Of a DNA stretch of 64,000 bases, positions 42,316-50,296 are shown piece by piece; position 1 is the stretch's first letter, and each line of letters starts with the position of its first letter. Both the position numbers and the translations under genes were made by a program. The notes below the pieces were generated by a model that was given only the letters and a program-made list of their open reading frames with translations, was not told the origin of the DNA and made no database searches. The stretch comes from Sandaracinaceae bacterium (lineage in GTDB: Bacteria; Myxococcota_A; Polyangia; Polyangiales; Sandaracinaceae), in the NCBI GenBank assembly GCA_040218145.1, contig JAVJQK010000108.1:62001-126000 (forward strand), in the 5' to 3' direction.

Positions 42316-44018
42316 GCGTCGATCCGCAGGATCATGCCGTAGCAGAGGGGCTTCCGGCCGAGGGTCTTGGCGAAGAAGCGCTTGAGCGCCCGCTTCGCCT
42401 CGATCTCGAGCGTCTCGTCGTCGGGCCGCTCCTGGACGCGGCGGCTGCGGCGGAGCGCCTCGAAGACGTAGTCGCAGGCGTCGTCGAGGAAGTCCTCATT
42501 CTCGTCCTCGTGCAGCACGCCGCGGGTCAGGATGTCGACGGGCCCGAGCGGGCGGCCGCGATCGTCGACCACCACGGTGACCATCGCCACCCCCAGCTCC
42601 GCCAGCAGCGCGCGGTCCTTGATGACGCGCTCGGAGATCTCCGTGCCGCGCTCGCGGTAGACGCGGCCGGTCTCGGCCTGCTCGACCACGCGCATGCGCT
42701 CGGGGGACAGCTCCACCACCGCGCCGTTCTCCACCACGAGCACGTCCTCGACGCCGCTCTGCTCCGCGATCTCGGCGTGGCGGCGCAGGTGGAGGTAGGT
42801 GCCGTGCACGGGCACGAAGCTCTTCGGCCGGAGCAGCTCGATCAGCCGGCGCTGCTCGTCCCGGTGCGCGTGGCCGCTGACGTGGATGCCGGGCGCGACG
42901 CGCTTCCAGATCACGTGCACGCCCTGCCGCTCGAGGGCGTTGATCATGCCGTACACGCCGGTCTCGTTGCCCGGGATGATGCGGGCGGAGTGGATGACGG
43001 TGTCGCCCGGGTCGAGGCTGAGGTCGGGGTGCGTGCCCGTGGCGAGGCGGGCGAACGCGGCCGGCGGCTCGCCCTGGGTGCCGGTGGCGAGCACGAGGAG
43101 CTGGTCGCGGGGGATGGACCGCGCGGTGTCACGCGGGATCCGGACCGCGTCGAGGTCGTCGAGGTAGCCGTGCAGCTTCCCGAGGCGCGCGTGCATGTTG
43201 AGCGAGCGGCCGAGCAGGCAGAGCTTGCGCCCGGTGGCCTTGGCGATCTCGGTCAGCGCGCGGAGCCGGTGCACGTTGGACGCGAAGAGGGTCACCACGA
43301 CGCGGCCCTGCGCCTCCCGGACCAGGGGCTCGAGGCTCGCGTGCGCCTCCGCCTCGGTGCCGGTGGTGCCCTCGGAGACCGAGTTTGTCGAGTCGCTGAA
43401 GAGGAGCCGCACGCCCTCCTCGTCCGAGAGGCGGGCGAGCCGATCGAAGTCGAAGCCCTCGCCGTCGGTGGGGGCCTCTTCGATCTTGAAGTCGCCGCTG
43501 TGCACGATGACGCCGGCCGGCGTGCGCAGGATGAGCCCCGTGCAGTCGGGCATCGAGTGCGTCACGCGGTAGGGCTCGATGTCGAACGGGCCCGCCTCGA
43601 AGCGCTCGCCCGGGTAGATGGGCCGCAGATCCGCCTCGAAGTCTCGGGGGCCGTCGTACGCGAGCTTCTCCTTCAGGAGCGACAGCGCGTAGGGCGGGCC
43701 GTAGACCGGCACCGGGCAGGCGGCGAGCATGTAGGGCACGGCGCCGATGTGGTCCTCGTGCCCGTGGGTGAGCACGATCGCGTCGAGGCGCTCGGGCTCG
43801 TCGAGCACGTAGGAGAAGTCGGCGTGCAGGGTGTCGACGCCGAGGCCGCGTCCATCGAACGCGAGGCCGCAGTCGATCACGATGCGCCGCCCGGCGGTCT
43901 CGACCGCCATGCAGTTCATGCCGATCTCGCCGAGACCCCCGAGGGGGACGAAACGAACGGTGTCGGAGGTGTCCACGGGCAAAGCGGGATCCAAGGCTGG
44001 GGCGGGGTTTAGCCTCAT
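42312..44018 (-). CDS. rnj: Ribonuclease J (metallo-beta-lactamase RNase)
   Basis: 568 aa. A metallo-beta-lactamase fold with GLGEIGMN then the metal motif THGHEDHIG, HSGDFK, the beta-CASP domain (LFSDSTN, ATGTQGEP) and HVSGHAHRDEQ. The C-terminal ~100-residue domain is present, so it is the full-length form. RNase J degrades and processes mRNA by 5' exo- and endonuclease action and is found with RNase E or in its place. First of a two-gene operon with the metallopeptidase. The chosen ATG begins MRLNPAPALDP, a short extension before the MBL fold. Confidence 0.95.
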   Translation of the reverse strand: MRLNPAPALDPALPVDTSDTVRFVPLGGLGEIGMNCMAVETAGRRIVIDCGLAFDGRGLGVDTLHADFSYVLDEPERLDAIVLTHGHEDHIGAVPYMLAACPVPVYGPPYALSLLKEKLAYDGPRDFEADLRPIYPGERFEAGPFDIEPYRVTHSMPDCTGLILRTPAGVIVHSGDFKIEEAPTDGEGFDFDRLARLSDEEGVRLLFSDSTNSVSEGTTGTEAEAHASLEPLVREAQGRVVVTLFASNVHRLRALTEIAKATGRKLCLLGRSLNMHARLGKLHGYLDDLDAVRIPRDTARSIPRDQLLVLATGTQGEPPAAFARLATGTHPDLSLDPGDTVIHSARIIPGNETGVYGMINALERQGVHVIWKRVAPGIHVSGHAHRDEQRRLIELLRPKSFVPVHGTYLHLRRHAEIAEQSGVEDVLVVENGAVVELSPERMRVVEQAETGRVYRERGTEISERVIKDRALLAELGVAMVTVVVDDRGRPLGPVDILTRGVLHEDENEDFLDDACDYVFEALRRSRRVQERPDDETLEIEAKRALKRFFAKTLGRKPLCYGMILRIDA

Positions 44019-44125
44019 GGCGGGGCCGCGTCGAGCGTGGGGGTGAGGCCCCCCAACTTCGATTGCCCGCCCCCCTGCCTCGTGATAGCACCGGCCCGCG
44101 CGGGGACGTCCCTCCGCGCGGAGAC

Positions 44126-46285
44126 ATGATGAGACGTTTCGTACCCTCGTGGCTCGCGCTGGCCCTGCTCTCCCTCGGAGCCGCGCTCGTGGTCGGCCTC
44201 GCGCCGTCCTGGGCGCTCGCCCAGCCTCCTGCCGACGACGAAGAAGAGGTCGACGCGGAAGAGGGCGAAGGCGATCCCGACGCGGAGGAGGATCCGTACG
44301 CCGACGAGGACGACTGGGACGACGAGGAGGAGGAGCCCGGCCTCCGCCCGCCCGTGGTCGAAGACCTCGAGCCCGACGAAGAGGACTACGAGGACGAGGA
44401 AGAGGACGAAGAGGACGACGTCGAGGACGAAGACGACGACGAGCTCCCGTCCCCCGCCGAGGCGCAGCAGCGGCTCGAGGAGGGCCCGGCCGGCGACAGC
44501 GACCCGACGCTCGCGCGCTGGACCACGCCCCAGACGGTCTTCGACCTGCACGGCTACATCCGCTTCCGCGGCGAGTTCCAGGACAACTTCTTCCTGGACC
44601 GCGTGCTCGGTGAGTCGATGAACATGAACGTGCTCGACTCGACCGGCGGCTACGTGCGTGGAAACGCGCCGCTGCCCTTCGGGCTCTTCCGCCCGGCCGA
44701 GGACGGCGTGATCCCGGCTGGCGGTGGCTGCGGCTTCGACTCCGACGGCCGGGCGCTGCCCTGCGCGCAGCACGCGAACGCGTACGCGAACATGCGGCTC
44801 CGGATCGAGCCGACGATCCACCTCTCGGACGACGTGCGCATCCGCATGCAGTTCGACGTGCTCGACAACCTCGTGCTCGGCTCCACGCCGAACGCGCTCG
44901 CGGTGGGGCCGCGAGTGGGGGCCGGCGGCATCATCGACCCGTTCTACCGTTACGAGCGCACCACGTTCGCGCCGATCGACACGCTGTCGACCACGATGAC
45001 CTCGCCCACCTACGGGCTGAACTCGGTCCAGGACGCGATCCAGGTGCGGCGCGCCTGGGGTGAGGTCCGCAACCGCGGGCTCGGCGAGCTGCGCTTCGGC
45101 CGCATGGGCGATCACTGGGGTCTCGGCCTCGTCGCCAACGGCGGCAGCGGCATCGACTCGGACTACCAGACCGACGTCGACCGGATCATGATCATCACCC
45201 GGCTCGCGGGGATCTACCTCTTCGGCGCCTGGGACTTCGCGTCCGAGGGCCTGCTCTACAACGAGGTCGCGGACGTCGGCGGGATCCCCTTCGACCGGAG
45301 CCGCATCGACGACACCGATCAGTTCGTGCTCGGCGCCGCCTACCGCGCCACGGACGAGGAGCGCGAGGCGGCCCTGCAGCGAGGCGACGCGGTCTTCAAC
45401 ATCGGCGCGCGCTTCCAGTACCGAAGCCAGAACCTGAGCTCCTACGGCACGACGAACCCGTTCGGCCTGTGCACGATCTGCGGTGACGCCGACAGCACTC
45501 TGCCGAGCGACGAGCGTCGCTTCGCCGAACCGGTCTTCGTGCGCCGCGGCGCCGACATCTACACGCCCGACCTCTGGATCCAGTTCCTCTACGAGAACCT
45601 CCGGCTCGAGCTCGAGGCGGTCATGACCTTCGGGCAGATCGAGAACCTCGGCGTCGCCGCCTACACGACGCCCGAGGAGGGCAACCAGGCGGAGCTGCTC
45701 CAGTTCGGCATCGCGTTCGAGGGCGAGTACCACCTCCTGAACGACCAGCTCGGCATCTACTTCAACGCGGGCTACGCGTCGGGCGACGCGGACCAGGAGG
45801 GCCTCAGCCTCATCAACGGGCTGCCGGCGCAGAACGCGGCGGGCGAGGGCGACGGGCGGGTCGACCGCACCTACAGCACCTTCTACTTCCACCCGAACTA
45901 CCGGGTCGACCTCATCTTCTGGCGCAACATCATGCGTCAGGTGGGCGGCGCGTATTACTTCCGCCCCGGCCTCAGCTACGACTTCATCAAGAACAGCTTC
46001 GGCCAGCTCCTCGGCGCCCGCGCCGACGTGATCTGGAGCCGCGCCGCGGAGCCCATCCAGAGCTGGGGCAACGCCGACGACCTCGGCGTGGAGATCGACG
46101 TCTCGGCGTACTACCGCAGCGAAGACGGCCCCGACCTCCTCGACGGCTTCTACGCGCAGGCGCAGTGGGGCATCTTCTTCCCCCTCGACGGCCTCGGCTT
46201 CGGCCCGGGCAGCCCCTCGGGCACCCAGCCCGCCGCGCTCGGCCCGGCGATGACGTTCCGCCTGCTGCTCGGCATCCAGTACTGA
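44126..46285 (+). CDS. TIGR04551-like outer-membrane beta-barrel protein
   Basis: 719 aa. A cleavable signal peptide (MMRRFVPSW, then hydrophobic, cut near SWALAQ). Residues ~35-125 are extremely acidic (runs such as EEDYEDEEEDEEDD), probably disordered and periplasmic. From ~145 on, alternating amphipathic strands run to the C-terminal aromatic residue in LLLGIQY, as in outer-membrane barrels. FDLHGYIRFRGEFQDNFFL and LRFGRMGDHWGLG are phosphoporin-like strands. It resembles a family known almost only from myxobacteria. The start is the first of two ATGs; function unknown, possibly a porin or carbohydrate channel. Confidence 0.82.
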   Translation: MMRRFVPSWLALALLSLGAALVVGLAPSWALAQPPADDEEEVDAEEGEGDPDAEEDPYADEDDWDDEEEEPGLRPPVVEDLEPDEEDYEDEEEDEEDDVEDEDDDELPSPAEAQQRLEEGPAGDSDPTLARWTTPQTVFDLHGYIRFRGEFQDNFFLDRVLGESMNMNVLDSTGGYVRGNAPLPFGLFRPAEDGVIPAGGGCGFDSDGRALPCAQHANAYANMRLRIEPTIHLSDDVRIRMQFDVLDNLVLGSTPNALAVGPRVGAGGIIDPFYRYERTTFAPIDTLSTTMTSPTYGLNSVQDAIQVRRAWGEVRNRGLGELRFGRMGDHWGLGLVANGGSGIDSDYQTDVDRIMIITRLAGIYLFGAWDFASEGLLYNEVADVGGIPFDRSRIDDTDQFVLGAAYRATDEEREAALQRGDAVFNIGARFQYRSQNLSSYGTTNPFGLCTICGDADSTLPSDERRFAEPVFVRRGADIYTPDLWIQFLYENLRLELEAVMTFGQIENLGVAAYTTPEEGNQAELLQFGIAFEGEYHLLNDQLGIYFNAGYASGDADQEGLSLINGLPAQNAAGEGDGRVDRTYSTFYFHPNYRVDLIFWRNIMRQVGGAYYFRPGLSYDFIKNSFGQLLGARADVIWSRAAEPIQSWGNADDLGVEIDVSAYYRSEDGPDLLDGFYAQAQWGIFFPLDGLGFGPGSPSGTQPAALGPAMTFRLLLGIQY

Positions 46286-46390
46286 GACGCGCGAGAGCCC
46301 TGGCCGGGTAGGCTGAGCGCGGGCGTCGAGTCGATGAAACGACTCCGCGCCCGCTTCCTCTTCGGCGCCTCCTCGTCCGAGCCCAGCTCC

Positions 46391-46550
46391 GCCTCGCCCG
46401 CCTCCGCTTCCGCGCCCGCCTCCGCTTCGGCGCCTGCATCCGCTTCCGCGCCTGCATCCGCTTCCGCATCCGCTTCCGCATCCGCTGCCGCATCCGCTGC
46501 CGCTGCCGCATCCGCCGCCGCATCCGCTGCCGCATCCGCATCCGCGCCCG
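46391..46550. repeat. Hexanucleotide repeat tract 1
   Basis: Imperfect 6-bp repeats of (C/G)CNTCC and GC(A/T)TCC type, e.g. GCATCCGCTTCC and GCATCCGCTGCC, over about 160 bp. All frames are open because the period is a multiple of three. It lies between an outer-membrane gene and the four-helix-bundle gene, on the 3' side of the latter. Confidence 0.75.
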
Positions 46551-46683
46551 GCCGCGCGCCCGGTGCCGCTGCCGCGACCCGGACCCCGATCCCGACCGAT
46601 GACCAGGCACGCTCTCCGTGGCGCGAGGCCGCAAGACGTCGGGAGAAGAAGCGGGAGAAGGCCGCAGCCCTCTCCCGAGCTGC

Positions 46684-47028
46684 TCATCTCGCCCGATAGA
46701 GCCTCCGATGCGTCATCTGGGCGACCCGCGTCAGCCCGGCGATGATGAAGTCGGCCTTCTGGACGTCGCAGAACTCGAAGGCGCGCGCCATTCGCACCGC
46801 GGTGATCGCCTCGGCGCATGAGCCGGCGGCGGTGCCGATCCTCTCCTTCCGGTGTCCCTTCCGGACTCCGTCCGCCTCCGAGTGATTGAGCGCGACCGAC
46901 TTGGCGGCGCGAAACAGCTCGTCGGCGAGGTTCTTGTCGTGCACCCGGACCTCGACCACCACCGCGTAGAGGTGCGGGAGGAGGTTCATCATGAGGTCGA
47001 GTGCGGTGCTTGCGTAGGGGATGGTCAT
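46684..47028 (-). CDS. Four-helix-bundle protein (S23/IVP-like)
   Basis: 114 aa. The sequence from residue ~10 reads as four amphipathic helices: [61 protein letters not shown] and [20 protein letters not shown]. It matches the S23/four-helix-bundle family often encoded inside 23S rRNA intervening sequences. Members form pentamers; the Avd subunit of diversity-generating retroelements is a relative, but no reverse transcriptase is present here. A GGAGGGGGTG site precedes the ATG. The gene is isolated between repeat tracts and has an 11-bp palindrome just upstream. Confidence 0.82.
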   Translation of the reverse strand: MTIPYASTALDLMMNLLPHLYAVVVEVRVHDKNLADELFRAAKSVALNHSEADGVRKGHRKERIGTAAGSCAEAITAVRMARAFEFCDVQKADFIIAGLTRVAQMTHRRLYRAR

Positions 47029-47055
47029 GTCACCCCCTCCCCGGCGCCTCCGTGT

Positions 47056-47086
47056 GTGATGCAAACCGTAGTTCCGTTTGCATCAC
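47056..47086 (-). promoter_or_regulatory. 11-bp inverted repeat upstream of the four-helix-bundle gene
   Basis: GTGATGCAAAC and GTTTGCATCAC are perfect complements around a 9-nt loop (CGTAGTTCC), 28 bp before the start codon. It can be an operator for a dimeric regulator or, at RNA level, a leader hairpin. Confidence 0.55.
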
Positions 47087-47312
47087 GCGCGGAGGTGCCA
47101 TTGTGGGGGGGTGGCGGGGCCATCCCCGGAGCAAGCACCGCGCGCGACCGAGCGACCTCGGGACCCGTGTGCGATTTCCATCCCGTGCACTCACAGGCGG
47201 GCGCGCGCCGCATTCGGGACGCCCGCTCTCTCGGTTCGAGACAACGAAAGGAGCGGGACCCAGAGGGGAAGGCGTTCGGCGCGTCCGTGTCTGTTACCGC
47301 TTCCGAGACCCC

Positions 47313-47449
47313 GCCCGCCTCCGCCTGCGCGCCCGCCTCCGCTCCCGCCTCCGCTCCCGCCTCCGCGACCGCCTCTGCGACCGCGCCCGCCTCCACGCCC
47401 GCCTCCACGCCCGCCTCCGTCTCCGCCTCCGCGACCGCGTCCGCCTCGC
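47313..47449. repeat. Hexanucleotide repeat tract 2
   Basis: GCCTCC, GCTCCC, GCGACC and GCCCGC units in near-perfect 6-bp phase over about 135 bp. It is upstream of the four-helix-bundle gene and has no credible coding role: all reading frames give two- or three-residue repeats. Confidence 0.7.
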
Positions 47450-47517
47450 GAAACGCCAGCCACGGCCTCGTAAGTCCGACGCTCGTTCGGCGTGACAAGC
47501 GCCGCGCGAGGATGCGT

Positions 47518-47880
47518 CCCGCTCCCGACCCAGCTGCCGCTGCCGCTGGGCGGCTCCCGCTCCCGATCCCGATCCCGACCCCGCTCCCGATCCGGCTCCC
47601 GATCCCGATCCCGACCCCGATCCCGACCCCGCTCCCGATCCCGATCGCGACCCCGATCCCGACCCCGACCCCGATCCCGCTCCCGATCCCGCTCCCGATC
47701 CCGATCCCGATCCCGCTCCCGCTCCCGCTCCCGCTCCCGCTCCCGACCCCGACCCCGACCCCGCTGCCGCTGCGGTTCCCGATCCCGACCCCCGCGGCCG
47801 CTGCCGCTCCCGACCCCGCTGCCGCTCCCGCTCCCGACCCCCCGGCCGCTGCCGGCGCCGCTCCCGCTCCCGCAGCTGCC
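47518..47880. repeat. Hexanucleotide repeat tract 3 (CCCGAT/CCCGCT/CCCGAC)
   Basis: About 360 bp of CCCGNY units with runs of identical CCCGAT or CCCGCT, ending in GCTGCC-type units. The strands are strongly biased: almost all C/T/G on plus. The six translations are two-residue alternations such as S-R, P-I or R-D, which shows they are artefacts of the period. It is the longest of three related tracts in the surrounding 1.6 kb. Confidence 0.8.
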
Positions 47881-48015
47881 GCAGAGACTCCCCGCCCCAG
47901 GCAAGACGACGTCCCCTCTCATGTCACCGAGACATGCCGGCGAACCGACTACGTCGAGACGCCGCGCGGCTTCGACGCATGACGTCCATCCGCACGGCGT
48001 GATATCGATCTCGGC

Positions 48016-48792
48016 ATGAGGGGGACCACTCGTGCGCTCTCGGCCGCGGCGTTCGCGCTGGGGGCCTTGGTGATGGGGGGCTGCTCGCACACCTGGTACC
48101 AGTTCGAGGTCAGCCAGGTGGAGCGCAGCCACATCGACGCGACGAAGAACGCGCTGGCCGCGACGCAGGCGAACCCGAACGCGCTCGCGCAGGTGGTCGA
48201 CCTCGAGGGGCGGCGTGGCGCGGAGGCGCTGATCGCCGGGATGAGCGTGCAGTCCAACCAGGGGGACGCGCAGGTCGAGCGGCTCTCGCGGGTGCTCTAT
48301 CTCGCGATCATGGGCGACGCGGAGGATCCGCTCGCCGCGCTCGACCAGGACATGACGATGGCGGGCGCGCGGGTCGCGCAGCGGATCGCGCAGGGCGGGC
48401 TCAATCAGATGGGGCTCGGCGGGCTGGCCGCGATGGTCGGCGTGGTGGGCGACGACGATGGGCAGCGGCTGCGAGAGATGAGCGTGAGCCTGCAGCGAGG
48501 TCAGCCGCAGACCTGCGGGCCGTTCGACGTCATCGTGAGCTACGACGCGGGCATCCTCGGCCACATCCACACGTCCATCACCGACAACGACGCGACGTAC
48601 CAGGCCTGGAAGCAGCGGGTGCAGGCGGTGCACCTGGTCCGCTTCACGTGCGCGACCAACCACATGCTGGTGGTGATGACGCGCAATCGCGGTGAGGCGG
48701 GGCTGCGGGTGATCGGCTGGCACTTCGTGACGCAGGCGCAGTGGGAGTCGATGCGGCCCGGTCTCCGGCACGCGTTCGATCTCCCGCAGTGA
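48016..48792 (+). CDS. Lipoprotein, unknown function
   Basis: 258 aa. The signal peptide has lipobox MGGC at residues ~21-24. The mature part is helix-rich in its first half (VSQVERSHIDATKNALAATQANPNAL) and has a Gly/Met-rich stretch (GGLNQMGLGGLAAMVGVVGDDDG), possibly membrane-active. A C-terminal half follows with CGPFDVIVSYDAGILGHIHT and FTCATNHMLVVMTRN. Two Cys in the second half probably pair. No family recognised. It overlaps the next short gene by GTGA. Confidence 0.65.
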   Translation: MRGTTRALSAAAFALGALVMGGCSHTWYQFEVSQVERSHIDATKNALAATQANPNALAQVVDLEGRRGAEALIAGMSVQSNQGDAQVERLSRVLYLAIMGDAEDPLAALDQDMTMAGARVAQRIAQGGLNQMGLGGLAAMVGVVGDDDGQRLREMSVSLQRGQPQTCGPFDVIVSYDAGILGHIHTSITDNDATYQAWKQRVQAVHLVRFTCATNHMLVVMTRNRGEAGLRVIGWHFVTQAQWESMRPGLRHAFDLPQ

Positions 48793-48980
48793 GCCGCCGG
48801 GTCAGGCGCGCCCTCAGCGCGACGCTGCTGCTGTGTCTCTGCGGCTTGACGGAGCGCTTCGACGTGATGGGAGAGCTGGAGCGCGCCGGCGCCGACACCA
48901 GCGCCGAGAACGCGCGCGGCGACACCGCGGAGGCCGTGCTGCTCGAAGCGCGGAGCAGCGGCGGCGACGACTGGGACTGA
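48789..48980 (+). CDS. Small secreted protein
   Basis: 63 aa, GTG start in a GTGA overlap with the preceding stop. It has a basic N-terminus (MSRRVRRAL), a hydrophobic core (SATLLLCLCGL) and an acidic C-terminal part with many Asp/Glu. It may be exported, possibly lipid-modified at one of the two core Cys, though no clean lipobox is present. Translational coupling supports a functional link with the lipoprotein upstream. No family known. Confidence 0.5.
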   Translation: MSRRVRRALSATLLLCLCGLTERFDVMGELERAGADTSAENARGDTAEAVLLEARSSGGDDWD

Positions 48981-48994
48981 GGTACGCTCCGGGG

Positions 48995-49453
48995 ATGGAT
49001 GAACGTGAGGACCGCCGCACGCGGCGCGAATGGCTCGCCGGGACGATCGGGATCGCGGGGGCCGCCTGGCTCGCGGCGTGCGACGGCGGCGACGACCCGG
49101 ACGCAGGGCGCGACGCAGACTCGGGTGTCGAGGGCGACGCCGGAGCCACGCCGGAGGACGCGGGCGTGGCCAGCGACTCGGGCCCGCCCGAGTGCAACAC
49201 GATCGGGTGGGAGATGGGCAACCGTCACCCGCCTGGCAACCGCCACTCCATCGACGTGCCCATCGCCGACGTGATGGCGGGCGAGGAGCGCACCTACGAC
49301 ATCACCGGAGAGTCGCGGCACCCGCACACCGTGGTCGTGACGCCGGATCACTTCGCGCGCATCGCGGCGGGCGAGCGGGTCGTGATCACGTCCTCCGAGG
49401 ACATGGGCGTCGATCTCCACGACCACGACGTGACCCTCTTCTGTAGCGCCTGA
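48995..49453 (+). CDS. Lipoprotein with Tat-like signal and His-rich C-terminal domain
   Basis: 152 aa. [10 protein letters not shown] with a twin-Arg-like motif precedes a hydrophobic segment ending in the lipobox WLAAC. An Asp/Gly/Ala-rich linker spans to about residue 70. The C-terminal domain ([23 protein letters not shown] to [11 protein letters not shown]) is rich in His and has two Cys, likely paired. Its pattern ([26 protein letters not shown]) resembles a cupredoxin or other metal-binding beta-sandwich. A Tat signal would fit cofactor insertion before export. Metal binding is inference. Confidence 0.7.
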   Translation: MDEREDRRTRREWLAGTIGIAGAAWLAACDGGDDPDAGRDADSGVEGDAGATPEDAGVASDSGPPECNTIGWEMGNRHPPGNRHSIDVPIADVMAGEERTYDITGESRHPHTVVVTPDHFARIAAGERVVITSSEDMGVDLHDHDVTLFCSA

Positions 49454-49501
49454 GGCGCGACGCGAGCGCGCGCGAGCCCGGGGCGTATTTGTCGCGCCGG
49501 G

Positions 49502-49530
49502 TTGACTCTCGTCGGAGCATGGCGAAGATT
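49502..49530 (+). promoter_or_regulatory. Candidate promoter of the ABC-exporter operon
   Basis: TTGACT, a 17-bp spacer and AAGATT. The -10 match is weak, but the spacing is exact and a palindrome follows 2 bp downstream, over the expected transcription start. Confidence 0.45.
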
Positions 49531-49532
49531 AG

Positions 49533-49553
49533 ACCACCGGTCGAACCGGTGGT
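49533..49553 (+). promoter_or_regulatory. Operator-like palindrome before the ABC-exporter operon
   Basis: Arms ACCACCGGT and ACCGGTGGT are perfect complements separated by CGA (9+3+9). It would overlap the +1 region, as expected for a repressor site. No regulator gene is encoded beside it; the candidate sites are 33 bp before the likely TTG start. Confidence 0.55.
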
Positions 49554-49585
49554 TCGAACCTCGCTCCAGCTCCACGGAGGCGCAC

Positions 49586-50290
49586 TTGGACGCGGTGCTG
49601 CACGCGCGCGGCGTGACGAAGATCTACACGATGGGCGAGGTCGAAGTGCCGGCCTTGCGCGGCTGCGACGTGGACCTCTACGAGGGCGAGCTGATGGTGC
49701 TGCTCGGCGCCTCCGGCAGCGGCAAGTCCACGCTCCTCAACATCCTGGGCGGCCTCGACGTGCCGACGGAGGGGCGCGTCTTCTATCGCGACTGGGAGCT
49801 GACCGACGCCGACGACTCGGAGCTGACCTCGTACCGCCGGCAGCACGTCGGCTTCGTCTTCCAGTTCTACAACCTCATCCCGAGCCTCACGGCGCGCGAG
49901 AACGTCGCGCTGGTGACCGAGATCTCCGACCACCCGCTCGCGCCCGAGGACGCGCTGGATCTGGTCGGGCTCGGCCCGCGGCTCGATCACTTCCCGGCGC
50001 AGCTCTCGGGCGGCGAGCAGCAGCGCGTCGCCATCGCGCGCGCGGTCGCCAAGCAGCCCGACGTGCTCCTCTGCGACGAGCCGACCGGGGCGCTCGACTT
50101 CCGCACGGGCAAGCTCGTGCTGGAGGTGCTCGAGCGCATCAACCGAGAGCTCGGCACGACCACCGCGGTGATCACCCACAACGCGCCGATCGCGAAGCTC
50201 GCCGACCGGGTCATCACGCTCGCGGATGGACGCATCGCCACCGTCGATCACAACGAGACGAAGCTCCACCCGAACGAGATCGAGTGGTAG
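49586..50290 (+). CDS. ABC transporter ATPase (LolD/MacB-type)
   Basis: 234 aa from a TTG preceded by GGAGG at 6 nt; a longer in-frame reading would run across the operator and is rejected. All ABC motifs are intact: Walker [11 protein letters not shown]-loop FVFQFYN, signature LSGGEQQR, Walker [13 protein letters not shown] and H-loop VITHN. The lack of a periplasm-spanning domain and the EPTGALDxRTG string place it with the MacB/LolD family, which powers FtsX-type permeases. It drives the permease encoded 6 bp downstream, energising extrusion or lipoprotein/antibiotic transport, together with the HlyD-type adaptor. Confidence 0.93.
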   Translation: MDAVLHARGVTKIYTMGEVEVPALRGCDVDLYEGELMVLLGASGSGKSTLLNILGGLDVPTEGRVFYRDWELTDADDSELTSYRRQHVGFVFQFYNLIPSLTARENVALVTEISDHPLAPEDALDLVGLGPRLDHFPAQLSGGEQQRVAIARAVAKQPDVLLCDEPTGALDFRTGKLVLEVLERINRELGTTTAVITHNAPIAKLADRVITLADGRIATVDHNETKLHPNEIEW

Positions 50291-50296
50291 CGCCCG

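Noticed and set aside
46334-46699. A 121-aa plus-strand frame of Ala/Ser/Pro repeats
   Set aside because: It is a translation of the hexanucleotide tract and overlaps the end of the four-helix-bundle gene; no signal or domain.
46684-47028. Avd subunit of a diversity-generating retroelement
   Set aside because: The fold is similar, but no reverse transcriptase, template repeat or variable-repeat gene is in the neighbourhood.
47313-47880. CRISPR array
   Set aside because: Units are 6 bp and contiguous, with no unique spacers; no cas genes in the window.
47492-48019. A Ser/Arg-dipeptide-rich protein of 175 aa
   Set aside because: Period-6 repeats give similar dipeptide runs in all six frames; no ribosome-binding site or conserved end.
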